This document shows positions 1 through 7,263 of a stretch of 8,123 nucleotides of DNA, piece by piece. This DNA comes from a bacterium (GTDB lineage Bacteria > Babelota > Babeliae > Babelales > RVW-14). Location of the stretch: positions 1-8,123 of the forward strand of contig JAHFBR010000052.1 in NCBI GenBank assembly GCA_023249955.1. The letters run 5' to 3'. The stretch's first letter is position 1, and each line of letters starts with the position of its first letter. The notes under the pieces were generated by a model. The model made no database searches. It was not told where the DNA came from and saw only the letters and a program-made list of their open reading frames with translations. Position numbers and translations under genes: made by a program.

Positions 1-462
1 CCAGCCATGTAAGGTTGGATGGAAGGCAAAAAAGAGTGAGCAGAGCAGCGCTATTAACGGGCCTACGTAGGGTGCAAGACAGACAAAAAGCAGTGTTGCC
101 AGTAGCGCATGCAACAGCATGATAAAAATAAAATAGGCATAGGCATTGGTGCCAAAAAGTTTGTATTCAAGTGCATGAACAAGCAGTATCACCGGTCGAT
201 AATAAACAGAAAAAAATGACTCGCTATGGTTTGCCTGTGATGTCGGATTTGTGGGCTCATGTGTCAGTGATTGATGGATGACGGCACCCTTTTTGAAAAT
301 GTTCCAAGTCTTGTTGAGTGATTGGCATTGCTTGCCGCGTAAGACAAGACCGTAGTCTTCTCCATCAAAAAACCATTGACGGTTAGTAGCCAGAAATATT
401 GTAAAAATACTGACAAAAAGCATTATGGACAATGCTATGCGTTGATGAAAAATAGTTATCAT
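1..462 (-). CDS. GT-C-like membrane glycosyltransferase paralogue 4, 3' end cut by window edge
   Basis: Translating from the ATG at 462-460 gives 154 residues that stay open to base 1, so only the N-terminal part is present. The start is firm: the codons just upstream read TGA ACT before the ATG. The product begins with a membrane helix (about residues 9-26), followed by NRQWFFDGEDYG with an acidic pair at E35-D36. It then has YYRP (YRP at 88-90), NAYAYFIF (106-113) and FAFHP (FHP at 147-149). It is clearly homologous to the gene just upstream; from TIFL to QSL, 23 of 29 residues are identical. By motif resemblance it is probably a GT-C membrane glycosyltransferase whose catalytic loop faces outside, but donor and acceptor are unknown. 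The acidic pair is ED rather than the DD of its three neighbours. It follows the previous stop by 11 nt, with only a weak GGTTGA-like ribosome site. The missing part should hold about nine more helices and the C-terminal domain. Confidence 0.8.
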   Translation of the reverse strand, partial: MITIFHQRIALSIMLFVSIFTIFLATNRQWFFDGEDYGLVLRGKQCQSLNKTWNIFKKGAVIHQSLTHEPTNPTSQANHSESFFSVYYRPVILLVHALEYKLFGTNAYAYFIFIMLLHALLATLLFVCLAPYVGPLIALLCSLFFAFHPTLHGW

Positions 463-473
463 AGTTCAACCAA

Positions 474-2186
474 TTAATTAAGAATGACAAACTTTTCTTG
501 TTCAAAAAACCACGCAATGATGGTGAAATCTGGATGAAAATAATCTATGTCCATGGTGAGCGTTATATCAAAGATGTGATTATTTCCATCTTTTTGATTA
601 GTGGTTACTTGCGTTGTTAGCCCAATGGGGCCCTCTGGCTTTGCCGCTTCAAACCAGGCGCTTTCTGGATCAAGTGAAACAATGCGGATACGGTTTTCAT
701 GTTTTTCTGCTCGAAAAATTTTATTAACATCTGAGATGTTGTTGCTTGTTTTGATGACAATTTCACGGCAAAAGTATTGAGGTAGCGTGGTACTGATTTT
801 AAGTAGGTGGAGTGCTTGAAGAATACCGGTCGAGTTTGAATGTGTGGTTGAATTGATGAACAGAAGGGGTTTGTTGCTCAGACTATGCGCTGAGGACTGT
901 GTTAAATTTTGGATAGCAGCATTGATTTTTCTGGGTTCATACATGATGTGGTGCATGCGTCCAATAACAGCAGATGCATTAAAATATATCAGTGGAACGA
1001 AAAGGGCAAAGATCATGAAGCGAAATAGTTGGTAATTGAAAAATGTCGAGAAGTTGATGGTAAAGGCTATTGCAGCAATGCAAAATGGTACCGATTCATA
1101 CATCAAGCGTATGCCAGAACCACATGCAAGCGGCCACCATAAAAAAAGTGCTGAAAGCAAAAGCATCGTGATAATAATTTTTTTGGTATTTGTTATAAAG
1201 CAAGCGATAAAAAGGAATAAAATCAATGCTTTGGTACATTTGTAAAACGTCAGGAGGTCGTTGTTTTTAAAGTATGCATACGCTTTCCAAGGGAACCATT
1301 GCAACCAAAAGGTGTTATAAAAAAACTGCATCATGGATTGAGCATTTGGAAGGCATGTGCGTATCACGAGATCGAGAAATGACATATTTGCGGTATGTGC
1401 AGAGGCCGAAAGCAAAGGGTAGGCGATTCCACGGAGGAGCAAATAAAATGCTGCTGTAGCGCAAAAACCAGACAAGAAAAAGAGTTTGTTTTTGAGTGGA
1501 ACGAGATATTCGCAGGTAGCGTGTTTTGAGAGCGCAAACATCCATGCAAACAGGATGAGGGGAAAAATAATAAACGTTTCTCGTGTCAACAAACAGAACA
1601 GAAAGAGTAGGCACGAGGCAAGATAGAGCGCTAGATTTTTTCTTTGGAGACTTTTGTATAAAAGTAGCACAAAGCCAATGCCTGCAAGTAAGTTGATATG
1701 GCTTTGTAGCGTATCAATTTTCCCTACCCAGCCGTAGAGTGTTGGATGAAAAGCAAAGAGCAGTGCGCAGCAAAAAGCAAGCAGCCAGCGTACATACCAA
1801 CAGAGTAGTAAAAATAAGAGAGATGCTATTGCTGCGTGTAGTACGATAATAAAAATAAAGTAGGCATAAGCATTGAGTCCAAAGAGATGATATTGTATGA
1901 AGTGGAAGACCAGGGGAATAGGGCGATAGAGCGTGCTGAAAAAAACATTATTGGGATTTTCGAGTAACGTTGGTTTTTCTGCCATAATTGGTAGGGCAAG
2001 ATCGCTAATTTTGCCGTGTACAAAATAATCACCAAAATCTTTAAGGCTTTTGCATTGAGCCCCTTTCAAGACCAGTCCCCAGTCGTCACCATCAAAAAAC
2101 CACTGGCGATTGGTTGTTAGAAATATCGTGATAATGCCAACAAAGATTGCTATAGCCAGAGCTGTATGCTGGTATGTTCTATTCAT
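474..2186 (-). CDS. GT-C-like membrane glycosyltransferase paralogue 3 (570 aa)
   Basis: A complete polytopic membrane protein, very rich in Phe, Leu and Ile, with about 11 predicted helices between residues 8 and 407. Motifs in order are D34-D35 in the first outer loop, YRP 87-89, FHP 146-148, R202-E203 before a Pro-containing helix, W351-P352, and RxxYExxP starting at R360. This order matches GT-C enzymes of the PMT/GT39 or TMTC type, which use polyprenyl-phosphate sugars with an acidic pair as catalytic base. That is known of the fold; the assignment here is inferred from motifs only. Residues about 408-570 form a non-membrane, probably extracytoplasmic tail with VSxxPxxxxF (503-512) and Y549...W559 near the end. 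Its ATG overlaps the previous stop as ATGA and has a good Shine-Dalgarno, so translation is probably coupled. It is closest to the partial copy downstream. Substrate unknown; a non-catalytic GT-C relative is possible. Confidence 0.78.
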   Translation of the reverse strand: MNRTYQHTALAIAIFVGIITIFLTTNRQWFFDGDDWGLVLKGAQCKSLKDFGDYFVHGKISDLALPIMAEKPTLLENPNNVFFSTLYRPIPLVFHFIQYHLFGLNAYAYFIFIIVLHAAIASLLFLLLCWYVRWLLAFCCALLFAFHPTLYGWVGKIDTLQSHINLLAGIGFVLLLYKSLQRKNLALYLASCLLFLFCLLTRETFIIFPLILFAWMFALSKHATCEYLVPLKNKLFFLSGFCATAAFYLLLRGIAYPLLSASAHTANMSFLDLVIRTCLPNAQSMMQFFYNTFWLQWFPWKAYAYFKNNDLLTFYKCTKALILFLFIACFITNTKKIIITMLLLSALFLWWPLACGSGIRLMYESVPFCIAAIAFTINFSTFFNYQLFRFMIFALFVPLIYFNASAVIGRMHHIMYEPRKINAAIQNLTQSSAHSLSNKPLLFINSTTHSNSTGILQALHLLKISTTLPQYFCREIVIKTSNNISDVNKIFRAEKHENRIRIVSLDPESAWFEAAKPEGPIGLTTQVTTNQKDGNNHIFDITLTMDIDYFHPDFTIIAWFFEQEKFVILN

Positions 2187-3883
2187 GATGCAATCACCTC
2201 AAACAGTTTTGTTTCATAATTCCAGACAATAAAAATGGGATTCAGATCTAAATATTTTTTATCCATTGTAAGCGTAAAATCAGTAACTCGATCATGCGCA
2301 TCTTTCTGACTAATAATCTTTTCTCCCAGGCTGTAGCCCGAGTTGCTGGACAAGAAAAAGTGTGTTTTTTCAGGATTGCTTGAAACAAATCTGAAGCCTT
2401 TTGGTGTTTTGCTCACGTTTACGTAATTTTTGGTGTAATGCCTGCAGATCATATTTCTCCAGCCTTCAGGTGCAACGATGTTGCTATCGGCTTGCACTAG
2501 TGCCCCCGAGGTATCGCAAAGTACAACTGCATTAAGATTGTTTTGCATGACTTTAAAAATATCGGCCGGCTGATCCCCCATGCCATCTGCGGGATACGAT
2601 AGCACGCACAGTGGGCGATTTTTGATCAAGGGGTCAGCCACCAATGTTGTGACTGCATGTGCAACGGTTGTCATTTTTGCTTGTCGGCGGCAAAAGTTTT
2701 GTGCTGCAAAGACCATCAAAAATAAAACGTAACAAGAAAGAAGCAGAAGAAAAAGTTTTTTTAATTTGATCAAAGGGCCCTGGTTCCACCGCAAAAGACC
2801 AATAAATCCAAGCAGAATAAGTGGGTAGGCTTCATAAATGTAGCGGGGGCTGTAACAACCAACAACGGCTGGCCACAGCATTAACGCAGCACTTGCAAAA
2901 CATGCTAAGCCCCCAAGCTTTTTAGTGTTGCGAATCAACAGATAAAGACAGCACAGCAAACCAAAGCTCAGGAGGGTGCTGCGCAGTATTGGATGTCCCC
3001 ACGGCAGCCAGGAAAGCGTGAAGGTATCGTAGAGCATGACCAAAAGTTCTTGGCTTTTTGCGTGCAGGAAGGTTGCAAGCTTGAATGACGATGTTGTGCT
3101 GTGAGCGAACGGATAGAGGTACAGGCGTAGGGCTAAGAATAAAAAACTGATAGCCCAGAGCGGGGCGGTTTTTAGAACCCCTCGATACATTTTTCGAGGC
3201 GAAAAATACTCGGGGTAGGCGGGGGTAATGTAAAGTGCGTATCCCATCGTGATTATTGCTGGCAGCACAATTGAAGATTCGCGCGTGAAAAGTGCAACAG
3301 CAAAAGCACATGATGCCAACACGATAAATATTTTTTTGTTAGTATCCACGTAGCGTTTAAAAAATATAACGCACAGAAGCATTAAAAAAACCGCGACATA
3401 GTAATGCAAATTGACGAGGGCGCCAAACCGAAAGGCAATCTGCGGATGAAATGCAAACAGCAGGCTTGCGAGTAACGCAGGAAGCGTTGTGGTAACCAAG
3501 CTAAAGAGATTAAAGAGAATCACGCTGTTGAGTGCATGAAAAAGCACATTGCATAGATGGTACCAATATGCACCCGTCCCAAAGATCCAATACTGCAGCG
3601 TCGCAAAAAAACAGTAGAGGGGTCGATAGTACGTACTCAAAAACGTCGTTTGTTCACGTAGGTGGAGATAGTTGCTGGGGCCGATATCTTGATTAATGTG
3701 GCCATCAAGAAAGAAATAAAACAGGTCACCCCATGTCTTTGTTCTGAATCCCAAATAAAGACCGTGAAAATCATCGCAGCCGTTAAACCACCACCCGGTG
3801 TAAGGGATGCCGAGTACCAGCACGACCAGGATAAAGATGAAGGCTGAGCATAATATTTTAAAATTTATAGAATTTTGAAACAT
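2183..3883 (-). CDS. GT-C-like membrane glycosyltransferase paralogue 2 (566 aa)
   Basis: Complete membrane protein with a helix at about residues 8-28 and roughly ten more up to residue 395. The first outer loop holds D37-D38 (GCDDFHG). Then come YRP 86-88, FHP 145-147, R201-E202 (TRESSIVLP), SW 291-292, W337-P338 and PRYIYEAYP (R347 to P354). These are the same ordered signatures as in its neighbours and suggest a GT-C glycosyltransferase using a lipid-linked sugar outside the membrane (inference). Residues about 397-566 are soluble, with VSSNPEKTHF (500-509) and DFTLTMDKKY closing in FIVW (W554). The ATG at 3883 is fixed by an in-frame TAA directly before it. The start lies 19 nt inside the end of the upstream gene. 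No convincing Shine-Dalgarno is visible, only an A-rich AAAAATAA leader, so it may depend on coupling to the upstream gene. Specificity cannot be read from sequence. Confidence 0.78.
   Translation of the reverse strand: MFQNSINFKILCSAFIFILVVLVLGIPYTGWWFNGCDDFHGLYLGFRTKTWGDLFYFFLDGHINQDIGPSNYLHLREQTTFLSTYYRPLYCFFATLQYWIFGTGAYWYHLCNVLFHALNSVILFNLFSLVTTTLPALLASLLFAFHPQIAFRFGALVNLHYYVAVFLMLLCVIFFKRYVDTNKKIFIVLASCAFAVALFTRESSIVLPAIITMGYALYITPAYPEYFSPRKMYRGVLKTAPLWAISFLFLALRLYLYPFAHSTTSSFKLATFLHAKSQELLVMLYDTFTLSWLPWGHPILRSTLLSFGLLCCLYLLIRNTKKLGGLACFASAALMLWPAVVGCYSPRYIYEAYPLILLGFIGLLRWNQGPLIKLKKLFLLLLSCYVLFLMVFAAQNFCRRQAKMTTVAHAVTTLVADPLIKNRPLCVLSYPADGMGDQPADIFKVMQNNLNAVVLCDTSGALVQADSNIVAPEGWRNMICRHYTKNYVNVSKTPKGFRFVSSNPEKTHFFLSSNSGYSLGEKIISQKDAHDRVTDFTLTMDKKYLDLNPIFIVWNYETKLFEVIAS
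2194..2200 (-). promoter_or_regulatory. Ribosome binding site of membrane glycosyltransferase paralogue 3
   Basis: Reads GAGGTGA on the minus strand, seven nt before the ATG at 2186. It is embedded in the last codons (Glu-Val-Ile) of paralogue 2, just before the ATGA stop/start overlap, so the two genes are probably translationally coupled. Confidence 0.72.
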
Positions 3884-5523
3884 TTATTTTTATAATCCCA
3901 TGCAACAAACAGGATGTTTTGCTTTTTATACTCTTCTTCTATCTCAATAAAAATACGATCAGTTTTTGTTCCATCAACCGTTTCAAACCATAAAATCTGT
4001 GGCGTTTGTGAGACGCACTCAAAACCATTTTTTGTGCGTACGAATTCAATCTCGCCGTCTGGCAAGTTGCCATCGATGCGATTAAGCGGGGCTCCCCATT
4101 GATAAACGGGAAGCGAATGATCGTTGCGTAGCATCCATACCGCCTGGGCTGTTCCCTGTGCAAACCAGCGGGATGGTAGCGCAATAAATCCAAGTACACG
4201 GTTTTGCGTTGCCGGATTAGCAACAAGCTTGTGGAACGCCGTGGTGATGATATGAAGGTCGGCTTCACGTGTTTTGAGGTGCTGGGTCAAAAAAAGTGTG
4301 TTGCCAGCAAGTATTGTTAGGAGCACTGCGTGTACGAACCAGACAATCTTTTTGCCGATGCGTGGGCCGTTATAAAAACACACCAAGATCAGTGCCAGGC
4401 ATAAAAACCATGGGATTGCCATGTAGATATAGCGTGGCTGATAGTGCATTAAAAGCGCTGGCCAGCTCAACAGTATGATACCGATGCTGCACAGCGTGAC
4501 ATATTTTTTTTGTGTGTTGTGATAAAAAAGCCAGCCGGCAATAAGCAGCGTTAAGCCAATCAAAGAGCCCTTCAAAAGAGGGTTCCCCTGCTCCAGCCAT
4601 GAAAACCCCAGCAGGTCGTTACCATACGTAACAAAATCGTAAAAGCGCGATGACATGCGGGTTATAAACGACTGCCAGGTTGGTTCAAACGTCAGTGTTC
4701 TTGTCTCTGCGGTGAGTGGAAAGAACTGGAGACGTGCTATAACATATGCAACACCCATCAAAAAAAAGCCTGATGCAGAACGAAAAGCACGTGCAGCGCG
4801 TTTGAATACTGGTAGCGATGTTGGCTGATAGATGCCGTAGGCCAGCATTAGCCAGAGCGGCAATAAAATGGTCTGCTCTTTTAAAAATAAGTTTGCAAGA
4901 TACAGTCCGCACGCCAAGACATATAAATACCAGCGAGGTTTTTTAATGAAATGCAACAACAAAAAAATAATCAGCAGCACGACAAAAAGTTCGCTGAAAT
5001 ACGTTTGTGCGCTGGTCCACCCCAGCCAGTTGTGCAGGCTTGGATGAAAGCCAAACAAGAGTGCGGCAATGCATGCCTGAACCGTTGTCGCAAAACTTAG
5101 GAACAGCAAAAAAAGCATGACCGTGCTGAGTGCGTGGAGCCCAATGGTGACCAAAAAATAGCCGTAGGGGGCAAAGCCAAAAAGAGCGTGCTGAATGGCA
5201 TAGTAAATAAAAGACACGGGTCGATAAAGGCCCTGAAAAAATGCTTCTGGTGCTGGTGGCAGATTGCTCTGGTGATACACTTTTTCGCTGCTGCCTTCGG
5301 TAAAAAAACCGAACCAATCTGACCAGTTTCTGGTAGTGGCATGATACACATTGCCCCAGTCATCGGTTTTAAAACCCCAGTGAATGAAGGGGAGGCCGAG
5401 CGTGCAGAAGATAAGAAGAAAGATGGCGATGCAGAGCACGGTTATTTTTGTACGCCGATTTTCTAGATCAATATGTGCCGGGTTGTTGGTAGCTTGGGAT
5501 AGAAAGAGGTGGTGTAAAAGCAT
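3865..5523 (-). CDS. GT-C-like membrane glycosyltransferase paralogue 1 (552 aa)
   Basis: First of the four tandem paralogues in transcription order. A polar N-terminus of about 26 residues precedes helix 1 (about 27-45). Motifs are D54-D55 (KTDDWG), YRP 100-102, FHP 159-161, K215-E216 (LKEQTILLP), SW 308-309, W354-P355 and PRYIYMAIP (R364 to P371). About 11 helices end near residue 413. An odd number of helices with an inside N-terminus places the last 139 residues outside. That tail carries FECVSQTPQILWF (501-513) and Y532...W542. The KE followed by a Pro-containing helix resembles PMT/TMTC-type GT-C enzymes, so transfer of a polyprenyl-phosphate sugar is the likely role; acceptor unknown. 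The start at 5523 is supported by AAGGA eight nt upstream and an in-frame TAA just before the ATG. This places the start 56 nt inside the transketolase gene. Flagellar, polymerase or inactive roles are not supported by any motif I see. Confidence 0.8.
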   Translation of the reverse strand: MLLHHLFLSQATNNPAHIDLENRRTKITVLCIAIFLLIFCTLGLPFIHWGFKTDDWGNVYHATTRNWSDWFGFFTEGSSEKVYHQSNLPPAPEAFFQGLYRPVSFIYYAIQHALFGFAPYGYFLVTIGLHALSTVMLFLLFLSFATTVQACIAALLFGFHPSLHNWLGWTSAQTYFSELFVVLLIIFLLLHFIKKPRWYLYVLACGLYLANLFLKEQTILLPLWLMLAYGIYQPTSLPVFKRAARAFRSASGFFLMGVAYVIARLQFFPLTAETRTLTFEPTWQSFITRMSSRFYDFVTYGNDLLGFSWLEQGNPLLKGSLIGLTLLIAGWLFYHNTQKKYVTLCSIGIILLSWPALLMHYQPRYIYMAIPWFLCLALILVCFYNGPRIGKKIVWFVHAVLLTILAGNTLFLTQHLKTREADLHIITTAFHKLVANPATQNRVLGFIALPSRWFAQGTAQAVWMLRNDHSLPVYQWGAPLNRIDGNLPDGEIEFVRTKNGFECVSQTPQILWFETVDGTKTDRIFIEIEEEYKKQNILFVAWDYKNKCFKIL

Positions 5524-6421
5524 TTATTTTTTCCTTAATAACTGCCGAGATAACGTCACTACTCAATCCTGCTTTTTCTAACAAATATGCCCGGGGTCCC
5601 GCTTCGTGAAAATAAAAGTCTTGAACGCCAAAGGCTTTAAAAATAACTTTGTGTTCAACTTCTTCGCACAGCGTACGCGCAACTGCGTCGCCCAGGCCGC
5701 CGATGACCGAATGTTCTTCGATGGTAAAAACGGCTGATAGTTTGCGTGAGGTAAAAAATGTTGTATCAAGTGGTTTGATGGTGGGCATGCTGACCAGGCC
5801 GATGTCACCGACCGTTTTACACACTTTATATGCCAAATCAAGAGCATTGCCGGTGGCAACAATATAACGGTCTGGATGTGGAATAATCTCTACCGCTTTG
5901 CCCAGCGTTATCGTGGTGTTGGCCGGATACGTTATGGTCTCTTCGTTATTGCCAAAGCGAACATAAGCAGGAGCATTGAGTGTGTGTATTTGTGGCAGAA
6001 GCGCGCGTGTTTCCAGCACGCTGCCGGGTGCAACAACCGTCATTTCTGGCAATGAGCGCAGCACCGCAACATCCTCGATGGCGTGATGCGTAACGCCCAT
6101 GGCCCCGTACGAAAATCCTGCACCTACGCCAACAATTTTTACTGGAAGTTGTTGGTAGCAAAGGTCATCGCGTATCTGTTCAAAGCAGCGCAGCGTGGTA
6201 AAGGGGATGATGGAATACACATAAACATTTTTGCCCGACATCGCCAGGCCGGCTGCAACGCCGATCATATTTTGCTCGGCAACGCCGGCGTTAATGTAGC
6301 GAGTCGGAAACTTTTGTTGAAAGGGCTCAATCAACGAAAAGCCCACATCACCAACAATTAGATAAAGATTTGGGTCGACTTCAGCCTGTTGCAATAAGAA
6401 TTGAAAAAACGCTGTTCTCAT
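5468..6421 (-). CDS. Transketolase, C-terminal subunit (317 aa)
   Basis: Carries the pyrimidine-binding and C-terminal domains of a split, ThDP-dependent transketolase. It works with the N-terminal subunit encoded just upstream to move two-carbon ketol units between sugars in the cytoplasm. Visible signatures are INAGVAEQNMIG with the presumed ThDP-activating Glu49, VYVYSIIPF (66-74), EQIRDD (81-86), GVTHHAIEDVA (109 onward) and IEEHSVIGGLG (about 234-244). About 317 aa is the usual size for this half. I chose the ATG at 6421-6419 because it overlaps the upstream TGA as ATGA and the family signature begins right after it. The reading frame is open to an ATG at 6484, but that would add 21 residues without family resemblance. 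Ribosome site is weak (AAGAG 11 nt upstream), which fits coupled translation. The last 15 or so residues after INAF look non-conserved and run into the next gene. Pyruvate dehydrogenase E1-beta and DXS are related alternatives but fit less well. Confidence 0.94.
   Translation of the reverse strand: MRTAFFQFLLQQAEVDPNLYLIVGDVGFSLIEPFQQKFPTRYINAGVAEQNMIGVAAGLAMSGKNVYVYSIIPFTTLRCFEQIRDDLCYQQLPVKIVGVGAGFSYGAMGVTHHAIEDVAVLRSLPEMTVVAPGSVLETRALLPQIHTLNAPAYVRFGNNEETITYPANTTITLGKAVEIIPHPDRYIVATGNALDLAYKVCKTVGDIGLVSMPTIKPLDTTFFTSRKLSAVFTIEEHSVIGGLGDAVARTLCEEVEHKVIFKAFGVQDFYFHEAGPRAYLLEKAGLSSDVISAVIKEKINAFTPPLSIPSYQQPGTY
5532..5536 (-). promoter_or_regulatory. Ribosome binding site of membrane glycosyltransferase paralogue 1
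   Basis: Reads AAGGA on the minus strand with an 8-nt A-rich spacer to the ATG at 5523. It lies within the 3' coding part of the transketolase C subunit and supports the 56-nt gene overlap being real. Confidence 0.75.
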
Positions 6422-7263
6422 GACTGCTCGATCTCTTGTTTTGCTAGCATATACTGCTCTGGCTTGAATGAACGGTAGTGCCACTCAAGTTTGTTTTCAA
6501 TGCATGCAATGCCCTTGCCCTTGATGGTATGTGCAATAATCACATCAGGCCCTTCGGTCATGCCGCAGGCATTAATCGCATGAATCAGTGCGCCGTGATT
6601 GTGCCCATCAATCGAGATAGGGTTACAGCAAAAGGCCTGAAATTTTTCATGTAGCGTGCCAGGCATCAGATCATCGCTTTTATCAAGACCCTGCAGATTA
6701 TTGTAATCGACAATAACGGTTAAGTTATTGAGCTTAAATCGTGCAGCCATGGTGAGTGCCTCCCAAATTGCACCCTCTTGGCATTCGCCATCACCAACCA
6801 GCACGAACACGCGGCTGGGTGATTGGCGCTGCTGTGCTGCAAGTGCCAGCCCAACACCGATCGATAATCCGTGCCCTAATGATCCGGTGCTTGCCTCAAT
6901 GCCGTAACGCAGATCGCGCATCGGGTGGCCGGCCAAAAGACCACGATGGTAATTTTTAAGCATGTCGCCGGGAATCAGCCCGACCGAATGGAGTGCTGCA
7001 TACAGTGCTGAGGCGCTGTGCCCCTTGCTCAAAATAATGTAATCACGGTCGATAGCTTGTTGTTTGACCTGTTCAATGTTTACAAAGCAGTGATACAAAA
7101 CCACCAAAATATCAATGACTGAAAAGCTGCAGCCCAGATGCGAGCTGTTAACTGACGTCAGCATATCAAGAATAGTTCCGCGGCATGATTGCGCGGTTTT
7201 GTGCAGTGACTCAAGAAGCGCTGGCGTTGGTTGTGGTTGAGCGCGTTGAAGGTCTGATGTCAC
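6418..7263 (-). CDS. Transketolase, N-terminal subunit (281 aa)
   Basis: Pyrophosphate/Mg-binding half of a split transketolase. Numbering from the GTG start, it shows SHLG (His42), SKGH (79-82), GSLGHGL (127-133) and the ThDP motif GDGECQEG (157-164), ending in DYNNLQ with 28 residues between GDG and NN. GKG (about 249-251) and WHYRS follow. These are classic transketolase rather than DXS or PDH features. It pairs with the C-terminal subunit downstream. I prefer GTG at 7263 as start because AAGGAG lies six nt upstream. An ATG at 7281 would give 287 aa but has no such site. Either way the 5' end overlaps the tail of the epimerase gene (53 or 71 nt). Beside a nucleotide-sugar SDR and membrane glycosyltransferases, the enzyme may serve sugar precursor synthesis, for example a ketose or two-carbon branched sugar, rather than only central metabolism. 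That is inference. Confidence 0.94.
   Translation of the reverse strand: MTSDLQRAQPQPTPALLESLHKTAQSCRGTILDMLTSVNSSHLGCSFSVIDILVVLYHCFVNIEQVKQQAIDRDYIILSKGHSASALYAALHSVGLIPGDMLKNYHRGLLAGHPMRDLRYGIEASTGSLGHGLSIGVGLALAAQQRQSPSRVFVLVGDGECQEGAIWEALTMAARFKLNNLTVIVDYNNLQGLDKSDDLMPGTLHEKFQAFCCNPISIDGHNHGALIHAINACGMTEGPDVIIAHTIKGKGIACIENKLEWHYRSFKPEQYMLAKQEIEQS

Noticed and set aside
463..500. Terminator or promoter in the only intergenic gap
   Set aside because: Only 11 nt are free. The TTAATTAATT run is AT-rich but forms no convincing GC hairpin with a T tract, and there is no room for a promoter.
1315..1614. 99-residue minus-strand reading frame inside paralogue 3
   Set aside because: It lies in another frame of a gene with strong motif support, has no recognisable domain and no ribosome site noted.
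4943..5317. 124-residue minus-strand reading frame inside paralogue 1
   Set aside because: Overlaps the catalytic-loop region of the real gene in a different frame; residue make-up is Arg/Ser/Cys-rich and gene-like features are absent.
6083..6361. 92-residue plus-strand reading frame opposite the transketolase C subunit
   Set aside because: Antisense shadow of highly conserved transketolase motifs; no independent evidence.
6422..6484. Upstream ATG at 6484 as start of the transketolase C subunit
   Set aside because: It would add 21 residues without family resemblance and overlap the N subunit by 67 nt, while the ATGA overlap at 6421-6418 places the start exactly at the usual domain beginning.
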